Source: Streptomyces netropsis
Lineage (GTDB): Bacteria > Actinomycetota > Actinomycetes > Streptomycetales > Streptomycetaceae
Assembly (NCBI RefSeq): GCF_014203545.1
Contig: NZ_JACHJG010000016.1
Location: 131,065-195,064, forward strand
DNA length: 64,000 nucleotides
Reading direction: 5' to 3'
The translations under genes and the position numbers were made by a program. Shown piece after piece: positions 44,452 through 53,637 of this stretch; the stretch's first letter is position 1, and every line of letters starts with the position of its first letter. The notes under the pieces are model-generated. The model was not told where the DNA came from and did no database searches. It saw nothing but the letters and a program-made list of their open reading frames with translations.

Positions 44452-46419
44452 ATGACGATAGCGACCGTCGTCCTTGCGGCGGCCAGTTTCGCGCTGTTCC
44501 TGGTCGTCTTCCCGGTGCTGGCGCGGCGGCTGCTCGGAGTGCGGGTGGGAGTCATCCGCACCTTCCTCACCGGAGCCGTCGCCGTCGGCGGGGTCCTGGT
44601 GTTCAGCACCGTCATCCGGACGCCCGACCGCAGCGGGCTGCTGATGGGCCTACAGATGGGCTGTGCCCTGCTGCTCGCCATGGGATTCCTGGCCGTGACG
44701 GACATGGTCTTTCCCAGTGACTCCGCGGGACCGGCCGTCGGATGGTTGCGCGCCCTGCGCTCCCGTGTCGCCAGGGCCCGCAGATACGCGCAGATCAGCG
44801 GCATCGCGGTGCGGCACGGTCTGCGACCGTACCTGCGCGGGCGGGGAATCGACCGCGGCGGCAGCGAGGCCGCGGGCGCCGGCCGGGCCACCGCCCTGCT
44901 CGCCAGGCCCCTGCGGCTGGCGCTGGAGGAGGGCGGCCCGACCTTCGTCAAGCTCGGCCAGGTGCTGGCGACCCGCCACGACCTGCTGCCGCCCGCGTTC
45001 ATCAGCGAGCTGAGCCGGCTCCACTACCAGGTGCCGCCGGAGCCCGCGGAGCGCATCGCCCAGCAGCTGCACACGGAGTTCGGGAGGCCGCCGGAGGAGG
45101 TGTTCGCCTCCTACGACCCCGAGCCGCTGGCCGCGGCCTCCATCGCGCAGGTCCACCTGGCGCGGCTGCACTCCGGAGAGCGGGTCGTGGTCAAGGTCCA
45201 GCGCCCCGGCGTGCGGCCCGGTGTCGAGCGGGACCTGGACATCATCCGACGGATCGCGCGACTGCTGGAGACCCGCGCGCACTGGGCCCGCACCCTGGGC
45301 ATGATCGAGCTGGCCGAGGGATTCTCGGCGTCCGTGCGGGAAGAGCTCGACTTCCGGATCGAGGCACGGAACCTGACCACCGTCCGGGCCGCGTGGGAAC
45401 AGCGCAAGGCCGACACCTCGGTGGTCATCCCGGACACCCATGAGGAACTGAGCGGCGAACTGGTCCTGGTCCTTGAGGAGTTGCCCGGCAAGCCCATCAG
45501 CGCCGACGACGCCCTCGCCGCCGCCTCGCCGGCCGCCCAGGCCGACCTGGCGCGGGCACTGCTCGGCAACCTCCTGACCCAGATCCTCTCCGACGGCACC
45601 TTTCACGCGGACCCGCACCCCGGCAACATCCTGCTGCTCGACGACGGCCGGGTGGGCCTGGTCGACTTCGGCTCCGTCGGGCGCCTCGACGGCCAGGTGC
45701 GGACCGCACTGCGGCGTTTCCTCATGGCGGTGGACCACGCCGACTCGGCGGCCCTGTGCGATGCCCTGCTGGACCTGGTGACCCGGCCGGAGGAAATCGA
45801 CGAGCAAGGCCTGGAGCGGTCGCTGGGCCGCTTCATGGCCCGCCACTTCACCCCCGGCGCCGTACCGGACGTCAAGGTCTTCGTGGATCTGTTCCGGGTC
45901 GTGTCCCAGCACGGCCTGGGCATCCCGCCCGAGGTGGCCGCGGTCTTCCGGGCGCTGGCGACCCTGGAGGGCACCCTCGCCCGGCTGTCACCGGGCTTCG
46001 ACATCGTGGCGGAGTCACGGACCTGGGCCGTGCGGCAGTTCACGAGCCAGGCCGGCTACGCGTCCACCGGGTCCTCGACCCAGAACGAGCTGTACTCCGC
46101 GCTCTCGGTGCTGCGCCGGCTGCCACGCCGGCTGGACCGGGTCACCAGCGCCCTCGAGGCCGGGCGGCTCGCGGTCAACGTACGGCTGTTCGCCGACAGC
46201 CGTGACCGCCGCTACTTCCGTGCGCTCGTCCACGAGATCCTGCTCACCTGTCTCGCGGCGACCCTCGGGCTGATGGCGGTGATCCTGCTGCACACCACCG
46301 GCGGGCCGATGGTCACCCGGTCGATCCGGCTATTCGAGATGCTCGGCTACCACCTGCTGGTCATCAGCGGTGTGCTGTGCCTGCGGATCGTCTTCGCCAT
46401 CTTCCGCGCCCAACGCTGA
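44452..46419 (+). CDS. ABC1/UbiB-type atypical kinase-like membrane protein
   Basis: The 655-residue protein has three N-terminal hydrophobic segments, the ABC1 domain and two C-terminal segments. Family motifs are PTFVKLGQVLATR (KxGQ), AAASIAQVHLARL, VVVKVQRPGV with the Lys, FHADPHPGNIL and VDFGSVG. UbiB proteins act as ATPases supporting ubiquinone or other prenyl lipid metabolism. Streptomyces uses menaquinone, so the role is open. The gene stands alone between two terminators but carries the cluster operator in its promoter, suggesting recruitment to this pathway. Confidence 0.85.
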   Translation: MTIATVVLAAASFALFLVVFPVLARRLLGVRVGVIRTFLTGAVAVGGVLVFSTVIRTPDRSGLLMGLQMGCALLLAMGFLAVTDMVFPSDSAGPAVGWLRALRSRVARARRYAQISGIAVRHGLRPYLRGRGIDRGGSEAAGAGRATALLARPLRLALEEGGPTFVKLGQVLATRHDLLPPAFISELSRLHYQVPPEPAERIAQQLHTEFGRPPEEVFASYDPEPLAAASIAQVHLARLHSGERVVVKVQRPGVRPGVERDLDIIRRIARLLETRAHWARTLGMIELAEGFSASVREELDFRIEARNLTTVRAAWEQRKADTSVVIPDTHEELSGELVLVLEELPGKPISADDALAAASPAAQADLARALLGNLLTQILSDGTFHADPHPGNILLLDDGRVGLVDFGSVGRLDGQVRTALRRFLMAVDHADSAALCDALLDLVTRPEEIDEQGLERSLGRFMARHFTPGAVPDVKVFVDLFRVVSQHGLGIPPEVAAVFRALATLEGTLARLSPGFDIVAESRTWAVRQFTSQAGYASTGSSTQNELYSALSVLRRLPRRLDRVTSALEAGRLAVNVRLFADSRDRRYFRALVHEILLTCLAATLGLMAVILLHTTGGPMVTRSIRLFEMLGYHLLVISGVLCLRIVFAIFRAQR

Positions 46420-46457
46420 ACGCACGAACCCTGAACGCACCGAGCTCCGAGCGCATC

Positions 46458-46502
46458 ACGCCTCGCGCCCCCGGCCGTCATCGGACCGGGGGCGCGAGGC
46501 GT
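46458..46502. terminator. Bidirectional terminator
   Basis: A perfect 17-bp stem (ACGCCTCGCGCCCCCGG and complement) with an 11-base loop lies between the convergent ABC1 and P450 genes. Confidence 0.88.
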
Positions 46503-46519
46503 CGCGGAGGTGTTCGGCG

Positions 46520-47731
46520 TCACCACACCACGGGCAGGGACTCCAGCGGGCGCACCACCATGTTCTGCACATAGCGCAGTTCGGACGGATCCACGGCCGG
46601 CCGGGCGTCCGGGAACCTCTCGAAGAAGCGGCGCGCCGCCACCTCCGTCATCAGCTTCGCCAGGTGCGCGCCCGAGCAGTAGTGGATGCCGTGGCCGAAG
46701 CTGAGGTGCGCGGGCTTCGGGCGCTTGAGGTCCAGCTCGTCGGGGCGCTCCGGGAACGGGCACCGGTCGCGGTTGGTCGACATCGCGGAAACGATCACGA
46801 TCTCGTCGGCGGGAATGGTGACCCCGCCGATCTCCACCGGCTCCAGCGTGACCCGCTGGAGCGTGTTGGCGATGGGGCTGACGTAGCGGATCAGTTCGTC
46901 CATCTCCGCCATCCACCGGCCGGGTGCCGCCAGCAGCTCGGCGCGCTCCGCCGGGTGGGTGAGGAGCGTGCGCAGCACTCCGCCGATCAGGCTGGCGGTG
47001 GTGTCGTTGCCGCCCGTCATCAGCGCGAAGCTGGTGGAGAGGACCTCCGTGCCGGTCAGCCTGCGGTCGGGCTCGGCCTGGATGAGGGCGGAGATCAGGT
47101 CGTCGCCCGGCTCCCGCTCCTTCTCCGCGATGAGCGCCGACATGTAGGCGGACAGCTCCTTCACCGTGCGGTCCGCGGCGGGATCGGTCGGGTCGGTCGC
47201 CCGCAGCTCCGTCGACCAGCGCAGGAAGTCTGGCCAGGCCGTGGCCGGCACGCCCATCAGCGTGGCGATGACGATCACCGGCAGCGGATCGGCGTAGTCG
47301 GCGATCAGATCGGCGCCCGGCTTCGCGGCCAGCTTGTCCAGGAGTTCGTCCGCGACCGACTCGATGTGCGGACGCAGGGCGTCCGCCCGGCGGGGAGTGA
47401 AGGCCGAGCTGATGGCCTTGCGCAGCGGCGTGTGCCGCGGCGGTTCCAGGTTCGCCAGGTGGTTGGCGTGCTCCGGGGGCGGCGTGAGGCTGGTCCCGGT
47501 CAGCTTGGAGAGCAGCTTGTAGTGGGTGTGGATGTCGCGGCTGAGCCGCGGATCGGCGAGGGCGGCCTTGGCGTCCTCGTGCCGGGTCACCACCCAGACG
47601 TGCCCCGCGCCGGGGATGGAGAGCTTGCAGACCGGCTGCTCCTCGCGGACCTGCTCCAGAACGGGATAGGGGTTCTGGGTGAAGTCGTCGGTGAGCATCC
47701 AGTACTTGGAGAGTTTCCGCTGTTGCGTCAT
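46520..47731 (-). CDS. Cytochrome P450
   Basis: The 403-residue actinobacterial P450 has the I-helix LMTGGNDTTASL, the K-helix ELIRYV (ExxR) and the heme ligand loop FGHGIHYCSGAHLA with the proximal Cys near residue 352. It is the last gene of the eight-gene minus operon. Possible roles are oxidation of the polyene/cinnamoyl acyl chain or of a peptide residue. It needs a ferredoxin encoded elsewhere. RBS AAGGAAG lies close to the ATG. Confidence 0.9.
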   Translation of the reverse strand: MTQQRKLSKYWMLTDDFTQNPYPVLEQVREEQPVCKLSIPGAGHVWVVTRHEDAKAALADPRLSRDIHTHYKLLSKLTGTSLTPPPEHANHLANLEPPRHTPLRKAISSAFTPRRADALRPHIESVADELLDKLAAKPGADLIADYADPLPVIVIATLMGVPATAWPDFLRWSTELRATDPTDPAADRTVKELSAYMSALIAEKEREPGDDLISALIQAEPDRRLTGTEVLSTSFALMTGGNDTTASLIGGVLRTLLTHPAERAELLAAPGRWMAEMDELIRYVSPIANTLQRVTLEPVEIGGVTIPADEIVIVSAMSTNRDRCPFPERPDELDLKRPKPAHLSFGHGIHYCSGAHLAKLMTEVAARRFFERFPDARPAVDPSELRYVQNMVVRPLESLPVVW

Positions 47732-47770
47732 GTCTTCCTTCTCGACCGGGAATTCGCTCGTCGCCGGGGC

Positions 47771-48688
47771 TCAGGCGGGCCGTAGGTGATCGCCGGGGCG
47801 GAAGGCCATCACCATCTGCCCGACGGACATCACCGGACCCGCGCCACTGCGGCTCTCGCCCTCGAAGATCACCGAGTCGCCGAGCGACCGGGACAGCGTG
47901 ATGCGGTGCTCGACCACGTCGCCGGGGAGTACGGGACGGTGGAAGACCGCCTGCGACACGGAGCCGAACAGCATCACCTGGCTACGGGCGTCCGGCGCCG
48001 CCGCCGAGGCGAGCAGCCCGGCGGCCTGGCCCCAGGACTCGACCAGCAGGGACGCCGGGTAGGCGAGGTCCCGGCCGGGGGTGAGCCCCGCGTACCAGGG
48101 CTCGTTGTGCGTGACCGTCTTGACCACGGTGATCCGCTCGCCCGGATCGAGCGCCGTGATCCGGTCGACCAGCAGCATCGGATACCGGTGCGGCAGCAGG
48201 CTCGCCACCTCGGGCAGCTCCGCCTCCCGCTGCGCCCGCGTGGCCACGGGCGCGGCCCCGGAACCGGCACCCGCGTCCGGCGGTTGCGGGGCACTGCCCG
48301 CGGCGCGGTACCGCAGCCGGACGGACGCGGCAGCGCCGCGCGCGGTGGTGGCGGTGGCCGACAGCCGCCAGTCGCCGTCCTTATGGCGCCACTTCAGCGC
48401 GAAGTCCAGGACGTCGCCGGGGAACGCCGGCCCGGTGAACCGGGCCGACTCCACGGCCGCGAGCTCGACCGGCTCCGGCGCCGTGGCCAGCGCGCCGCGG
48501 TGCGCGCAGTCGACCACGCACACCCCCGGGAAGATCGGGAAGTCCGGGTAGTGGCCGGCGAACACCGGCTCGTCGGGGGAGACCACGAACCGCGTCGCCG
48601 CGCTCCCGTCGTCCCCCCGGGGGGAGACCACGGATACGTGTCCGGCCACCGGGCTGATGCCGGACTCCCGGCTCAGGGTGCCGGTCAT
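47771..48688 (-). CDS. Double-hotdog 3-hydroxyacyl-ACP dehydratase (FabA/FabZ-like)
   Basis: The 305-residue protein carries two hotdog halves. The first has GHYPDFPIFPGVCVVD, like the FabZ catalytic GHFP..PG segment with His near residue 46. The second has LLPHRYPMLLVDRI and PASLLVESWGQAAG, like the FabZ start and the catalytic acidic helix. An Ala/Pro-rich linker joins them. It would dehydrate the 3-hydroxyacyl-ACP made by the ketoreductase, leaving a double bond each cycle. Its start overlaps the upstream KS-like stop by four bases. Confidence 0.82.
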   Translation of the reverse strand: MTGTLSRESGISPVAGHVSVVSPRGDDGSAATRFVVSPDEPVFAGHYPDFPIFPGVCVVDCAHRGALATAPEPVELAAVESARFTGPAFPGDVLDFALKWRHKDGDWRLSATATTARGAAASVRLRYRAAGSAPQPPDAGAGSGAAPVATRAQREAELPEVASLLPHRYPMLLVDRITALDPGERITVVKTVTHNEPWYAGLTPGRDLAYPASLLVESWGQAAGLLASAAAPDARSQVMLFGSVSQAVFHRPVLPGDVVEHRITLSRSLGDSVIFEGESRSGAGPVMSVGQMVMAFRPGDHLRPA

Positions 48689-49788
48689 GACGCCGCCAGT
48701 CGCAGCACCGCGCAGGACAGCGAGCCGTCCCGGTCCACCGAGGTCGCCACCGCGAGCCGGCCGGCCGCCTCGGCGTCACCGTCGGCGGTGGCCAGCAGCA
48801 TCGCGATCTGGAACGCGCCGGAGGCGGCCGAGACATCGCCCAGCGTGCCGACGCCCGGCACCCGCTCCAACGCCCGGTCGCCCACGACCGAGGCCAGCAC
48901 CTCGCGCTCCACCACCCCGGCAGCGCCGGGGGCCTCGCTGTGACCGGCCGCCCACACCTCCTCCGCCGAGCCGCCGGACGCGACGAGAGCGGACCGTACG
49001 CAGGCCTCCAGCGTCGCCCGCAGGTCGTCCCCGAACGCCACCCGCGACTCGACCGCCAGGATCTCGGCGAGCGCGGGACGCTCCGGGCTGCAGGCGTCGG
49101 CGGGCTGGATCAGCAGCATCGCGCAGCCCTCACCGAGCGCCGGATCCTCTCCACCGGACTCCCGGCTGTGCCGCTCCAGCCAGTAGCGGGCCGAGGAGAA
49201 CTCCTCCGCCGCGCCGCACAGCACCGACTCGGCCCGCCCGGAGGACAGCAGCCGCGTCGCGTAGTTCACCGCCGACAGGCTGGCCGTCCGGCCGCCCGCG
49301 AGGGTGGTGTTGGGCCCGCGCATGCCGTACCAGATCGCACACTGGCCCGCCGCGCAGTTCATCACCGCGTTGGGCATCTGCGCCGGGTCGACGTCGAACG
49401 GCCGCGCCCCCACCAGGGAGCTGCGGGTGAAGTCCATCATGCTGGCGACGCTGCCCGTCGTGGTGCCCAGCACCAGCGCGGCCCGGTCCCCGGTCTCCCG
49501 GTCCCGGTCGGCCTGCGGCTGCTCCAGCAGGGCGCCCACGGTGGTCACCGCGAGCCCGGTCACCCGGTCCATGGAGCGGGTGCCCTTCTTCCCCAGCACC
49601 TCGCGGACCTCGAAGCCCGGCACCAGATGGGCGTCGCCCTCCGGCACCCCCCAGCGCTCGGTGTCCACCGGCGCGGACGTCGCCCGCCCGGCCCGCAGCC
49701 CCTCGGTCAGGGCCTGCGCGCCGATGCCGTACGGGGACACGGCCGACCACGCCGTGATCACCGGCCGGGACGCGGTCGCGGCACTCAT
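48685..49788 (-). CDS. Ketosynthase-like protein without catalytic Cys (chain-length-factor-like 2)
   Basis: The 367-residue protein has thiolase-fold character (VITAWSAVSPYGIGAQALTEGL, GEGCAMLLIQ), but the Cys elbow is replaced by NTTLAGGRTASLSAVNYA and there is no HGTGT or GHT motif. It therefore cannot condense by itself. It may be a chain-length factor or a structural partner for one of the two Cys-containing ketosynthases. It is translationally coupled on both sides. Having two Cys-less partners in one operon is more than a minimal PKS needs. Confidence 0.75.
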   Translation of the reverse strand: MSAATASRPVITAWSAVSPYGIGAQALTEGLRAGRATSAPVDTERWGVPEGDAHLVPGFEVREVLGKKGTRSMDRVTGLAVTTVGALLEQPQADRDRETGDRAALVLGTTTGSVASMMDFTRSSLVGARPFDVDPAQMPNAVMNCAAGQCAIWYGMRGPNTTLAGGRTASLSAVNYATRLLSSGRAESVLCGAAEEFSSARYWLERHSRESGGEDPALGEGCAMLLIQPADACSPERPALAEILAVESRVAFGDDLRATLEACVRSALVASGGSAEEVWAAGHSEAPGAAGVVEREVLASVVGDRALERVPGVGTLGDVSAASGAFQIAMLLATADGDAEAAGRLAVATSVDRDGSLSCAVLRLAAS

Positions 49789-50795
49789 GCGTCCACCCGC
49801 TTCGGGGTGCTCAGCGCGGAGACCGTCGCCTCGTCGAACGTCGCCATCGACCACTCGTTGGGGGCGTGCTCGGTCAGATAGCCGTGGGTGATGGTGCCGG
49901 TCACGGTCCGCACCAGCTCGCCGTCGCGGATGACGTAGCAGTCCATGCGCGCGGTGTAGAGAAGGCTCTTGAAGACGTTCTCGATGGTGTAGACGGTGTA
50001 GAGCTCCTCCTCCATCAGCGTCTCGTCGAGCAGCCGCAGCTCCGACTGGGTGACGACCGGGATCCAGTTCCGGGTGTCCAGAACCTCCTTGATCGCAAGG
50101 CCCCGGGAGGCGAGGAAGAGGTCCTCGACCTCCTCCATCACCCGCAGGAAGCCCGACATCTGCACACGGTCGTTGAAGTGGCAGTAGAAGTAGGGCATCC
50201 GCCAGCGCCAGCCGAACGCGTTGTCCTCACCGATCAGCTCGTCGAGCACCGGGTCCGAACCGACGGTCCCGCGGCCCTCGACCAGGCTCCCGTACGGGCT
50301 CGGGGTCGCGGCCAGCTCCAGCCGGTCCCCGCTGCCCAGGGAGCGCACGGCGAACCGCTCCAGGCCCGCCGGGTACGCCTCGGAAGCGGCGATGTGGTCG
50401 TCGATCCGCAGCGCCACCCGCACCGTGGACGTGGCGCACTTGAGGCGCTCCCCGTCCCGCTCGACGAACTGCGCGACCTTGAAGGTGAACTCGGTGGCGC
50501 CGTCCTTCGTCGCCGGGGTGACCTCCGCCTCCACCTCGTCGTCGACGTCCAGCAGCGCACCGAGCCGGGAGCGCAGCTCCACGACCTCGAAGCCCAGGCC
50601 GAAGCGCTTGTACATCGAGCCGACGGACAGCCCCGCCGCGCGGAAGTGGCTCAGTACGGCCGCTTCCGCGACGTAGTTGATGTGCTTGAAGCCGATCGCG
50701 AAGCTGATGTTGTTGCCCTCGAAGACGGGGCGCAGCCGGGTCGTGGTCGGGTTGTCCAGCAGCGCCGCCACAGCGGGATCGAGCACCGGGCTCAT
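49785..50795 (-). CDS. Double-hotdog protein, putative thioesterase or dehydratase
   Basis: The 336-residue protein has two hotdog halves. The first contains FKHINYVAEAAVLSHFRAAG and the second CHFNDRVQMSGFLRVMEEVEDLFL. This long-helix arrangement is typical of 4HBT-like thioesterases. No FabZ-type HxxxxPG motif is present, so the reaction is not certain: it may hydrolyse, dehydrate or transfer acyl-ACP. ATG 50795 is chosen because AAGGAG lies upstream; an earlier ATG at 50819 lacks one. It overlaps the next gene by four bases. Confidence 0.65.
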   Translation of the reverse strand: MSPVLDPAVAALLDNPTTTRLRPVFEGNNISFAIGFKHINYVAEAAVLSHFRAAGLSVGSMYKRFGLGFEVVELRSRLGALLDVDDEVEAEVTPATKDGATEFTFKVAQFVERDGERLKCATSTVRVALRIDDHIAASEAYPAGLERFAVRSLGSGDRLELAATPSPYGSLVEGRGTVGSDPVLDELIGEDNAFGWRWRMPYFYCHFNDRVQMSGFLRVMEEVEDLFLASRGLAIKEVLDTRNWIPVVTQSELRLLDETLMEEELYTVYTIENVFKSLLYTARMDCYVIRDGELVRTVTGTITHGYLTEHAPNEWSMATFDEATVSALSTPKRVDA

Positions 50796-50858
50796 CGCTG
50801 ACTCCTTCAGTTCGGTCATGGTCGGTTCGGTTTTCTCGGGGATTTCTTCGGTTCGTGT

Positions 50859-51608
50859 TCAGGCGGCCGGGCTGAGCCGGGCCGGTACGCGGTCGAGGAA
50901 GCCGTGCACGGCCTCGGCGAAGGCGCGCGGCCGGTCCAGCATCGGGAAGTGGCCGCCCTCGGGCAGGATCAGCGCCTCGCCCGCGGGCAGGTCCGCGGCG
51001 AGGTGCCGGGCCTCGGCGACGGGCGCGGTGACGTCCTGCTCCGCGCCGATCACCAGACAGGGCACGGTGATCAGGTCCAGCCGCAGCCGCGGCGAGTTGA
51101 GATAGGCGTCGAAGAACCGCAGCCACCCGTAGGGGCCGATCCACTCGCAGAGCCTGCGGGCCATGTCGGCCCGCAGGTCCGGCGGCACGGGCCGGTCGCC
51201 GGACTGCAGCCGGATGGCCTCCGACATGGTCTCGGGGAAGCTGTCCAGCAGTGGCGCGATCATGTTCCAGTGGAAGTCGTCCGGGTCCCGCCGGTAGAAC
51301 GGCGTCACCAGGACCACCCCCGCCACCCCCGGCCGCTCGCCCGCCAGTGCCCGGCGGGCGAGCAGCTCCAGCAGGGGCAGCGCGGTGAACGAGTGGGCGA
51401 CCACCAGGTCCGGCCCGCCGGGCACGGCGGACAGGGTCTCGGCGAGCCGGCCCGCCGAGTCGGTCTCGAAACGCCAGGCGTCGATCCCGTCGCTGCGCCA
51501 GGGCAGATCGGGGTTGTGCACCCGCACGTCGGCAGGCCAGTGCTCCTGCGTGCGCGACCAGATGGCGCCGTTGTTGCCGAGCCCGTGCAGCAGCACGACC
51601 TGCTTCAT
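50859..51608 (-). CDS. Alpha/beta hydrolase
   Basis: The 249-residue alpha/beta-fold protein has the oxyanion motif VLLHGLGNNGAIW, an elbow VVAHSFTALPLLE (AHSFT, where GxSxG is usual) and late catalytic Asp and His (GAEQDVTAPVAEA, EGGHFPMLDRP). It may hydrolyse a thioester or ester, or shuttle an aminoacyl or acyl group between carrier domains; such trans-transferases share this fold. A four-base overlap with the KS-like gene shows coupling. Confidence 0.75.
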   Translation of the reverse strand: MKQVVLLHGLGNNGAIWSRTQEHWPADVRVHNPDLPWRSDGIDAWRFETDSAGRLAETLSAVPGGPDLVVAHSFTALPLLELLARRALAGERPGVAGVVLVTPFYRRDPDDFHWNMIAPLLDSFPETMSEAIRLQSGDRPVPPDLRADMARRLCEWIGPYGWLRFFDAYLNSPRLRLDLITVPCLVIGAEQDVTAPVAEARHLAADLPAGEALILPEGGHFPMLDRPRAFAEAVHGFLDRVPARLSPAA

Positions 51609-52513
51609 GAGGACGGCCCACGGGGGGTGAGGACGAGCCCGGTGGAGGCCGTACCGGCACCGCCGAGCAGCGCGTACACCGGCTCGGTCCGGCCCGTGGC
51701 GGCCCAGCCGACGGCCGCCGCGCACTGCAGGACGCCCAGCGCGCCGGAGCACTCGCCCCAGCCGTGCAGGCCGAAGTGTTCCGCGCCGACCGGGACGAGC
51801 GCCGGGTCGTCGGTGAACCACCCGGCGCCGCCGGGCGCCGTGCGCGTGAGCTCGTCCGCGCAGGCGGCGAGCGAGGCGGCACGGACCGTCGGGCCGAGCG
51901 TGACCTCGGCCCGGGCGCTCCCGGCGGCCCGGCCGAGGACCACGGCCGCGCCGCCGTCCACGACGGGTCCGCCCACGAGCGCCCGCGTCACCTCGTTGTC
52001 GGGCTCCACGCCCAGGACGAGCATGTGGTCGGCGCGGCCGGACCGGACGGTCAGCGCCGCCCAGCGCACCGCGTCCAGACCGGAGGTGACGCCGTTGCAC
52101 ACCGTCAGGTTCGGCCCGCGCAGATCGAAGCGGATCGCGGTCTCCGAGGCGGTGATGTTGCTGGAGGCGTTCGGGGTGTCCATCGGGCTGAGCCCGGCGG
52201 TGCCCTCCTTCGCGATGGTCGCGACCGCCCGGCAGACCGTGTCGGCGTTGCCGAGGTTGGTGCTGACGACGACGCCGACCCGCTCACCGGGGACGGTGAG
52301 CCCGCCGGCGTCCAGCAGCCCCGCGTCGGTCAGCGCCGCCGACGCCAGGCACAGACCGATCTGCGTGGCCCGGTCCTTGTAGCGCAGCCCCTTCTTGCCG
52401 ATCAGGGCGGCGGGGTCGACGGGGTCCGCGCCGGGCACGGCGGGCCCGAGCAGGCCCTGGGGGTCGGTGAGTCCGGGCAGCAGCAGCCCCACACCGGTGA
52501 TCGCGACGCTCAT
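51605..52513 (-). CDS. Ketosynthase-like protein without catalytic Cys (chain-length-factor-like 1)
   Basis: This short (302-residue) thiolase-fold protein starts VAITGVGLLLPGL. At the position of the KS elbow TACSAG it reads VCNGVTSGLDAV, so the nucleophile is displaced, and the HGTGT and GHT histidine motifs are missing. About 70-100 residues are absent relative to a full KS, mainly in the second half. Together this suggests a non-catalytic partner of the adjacent ketosynthase. It is coupled to both neighbours by four-base overlaps. Confidence 0.72.
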   Translation of the reverse strand: MSVAITGVGLLLPGLTDPQGLLGPAVPGADPVDPAALIGKKGLRYKDRATQIGLCLASAALTDAGLLDAGGLTVPGERVGVVVSTNLGNADTVCRAVATIAKEGTAGLSPMDTPNASSNITASETAIRFDLRGPNLTVCNGVTSGLDAVRWAALTVRSGRADHMLVLGVEPDNEVTRALVGGPVVDGGAAVVLGRAAGSARAEVTLGPTVRAASLAACADELTRTAPGGAGWFTDDPALVPVGAEHFGLHGWGECSGALGVLQCAAAVGWAATGRTEPVYALLGGAGTASTGLVLTPRGPSS

Positions 52514-53637
52514 GCCGCACCCGCCACGATCGCCACGGCGTTGACGCCGCCGAACCCGAAGCCGTTGACCTGGGCGACGCCCACCGGCTCGGCCAGCGGG
52601 GTGTCGCGGACCAGCCGCAGCCCCGCGGCCTCCGGCAGCGGATCCGACAGCCCGGCGATCGGCGGTATCCGCCCGGACGTGATGGCGGACAGGGCCACCA
52701 GCAGGCTCATCAGCCCGGCCGAGCCGGAGGTGTGGCCGGTCTGCGACTTGATGCCCGTCAGGGCCGGCCGCGCGCCGGCGAAGACCTCGGCGGTCACCTC
52801 GGCCTCCATGAGGTCGTTGACGGGGGTCCCGGTGCCGTGCAGCAGCACCAGATCGATGTCGCCCGGGGCGGCCTTCGCCGTCTCGTGGGCCTGCCGGACG
52901 GACGCGGTGATGCCCTCCCGGTCGGGCGCCGTGGGGTGCCGGGCGTCGCAGTTGACGGCCACTGACCGCAGCCAGCCGCGCACCGGACGGCCCGGGGCCG
53001 CCTCCCGGCGCAGCACGACCGCGGCCGCCCCCTCGCCGAGGATGGTGCCCTGCCGCTCCCGGTCGAACGGGCGCACGGCGGGCGGCGGGTCGAACTGCAC
53101 CCGGTCGGCCTGGCCGAACATCGACTCGGTCACGGCGTCGCAGCCCGCCACGATGACCGTGTCGGCCTCGCCCTGCTCCAGCAGGTCCCAGCCCAGGGCC
53201 AGCGCGTACAGCGAGGCCGAGCAGGCGTTGGCGAACGTATGGGTGTCCAGCGCCCCGAACCGCTCCCGCAGCGCGGGGCCGAAGTCCAGGTCCGCGGCGT
53301 CGAAGGGGATGCCGTCGCGCCACCACAGCTCCAGCGACCGCAGCTCCCGCAGGCCCGTGCCGACCAGGATCGGCACACCGCTGAGGTCCTCGCCGAGCCC
53401 GGCGTCCGCCGCGGCCTGCCGCACGGCCTCGACGAGGAAGCGGGTCGCCCGGCCGGGCTCGTCGCCCTCACCGGACCGGTCGTCGATCTCGAAGAGCTGC
53501 TGCGCCTTGAACTTCTCCCGGTCGAAGCCGCGCAGCGGGGCGAGCCCGCTGCGGCCCGCACACAGGCCGGCGAAGATCTCATCGGGTGTGTTCCCGATGC
53601 TCGCCACCGCGCCGACCCCGGTGATCGGAAAACTCAT
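52510..53637 (-). CDS. Beta-ketoacyl-ACP synthase 2 (type II PKS)
   Basis: The 375-residue ketosynthase keeps the catalytic set: NACSASLYAL (Cys near residue 140), HGTGTPVND and GHTSGSAG. It differs clearly from KS 1 in sequence (FANACSAS, VQFDPPPAVRPFDRERQGTILGEGA), so it is not a recent copy. It may start the chain, extend it over a different length range, or act in a separate KS/CLF pair. Its ATG overlaps the KS 1 stop. Confidence 0.82.
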   Translation of the reverse strand: MSFPITGVGAVASIGNTPDEIFAGLCAGRSGLAPLRGFDREKFKAQQLFEIDDRSGEGDEPGRATRFLVEAVRQAAADAGLGEDLSGVPILVGTGLRELRSLELWWRDGIPFDAADLDFGPALRERFGALDTHTFANACSASLYALALGWDLLEQGEADTVIVAGCDAVTESMFGQADRVQFDPPPAVRPFDRERQGTILGEGAAAVVLRREAAPGRPVRGWLRSVAVNCDARHPTAPDREGITASVRQAHETAKAAPGDIDLVLLHGTGTPVNDLMEAEVTAEVFAGARPALTGIKSQTGHTSGSAGLMSLLVALSAITSGRIPPIAGLSDPLPEAAGLRLVRDTPLAEPVGVAQVNGFGFGGVNAVAIVAGAA

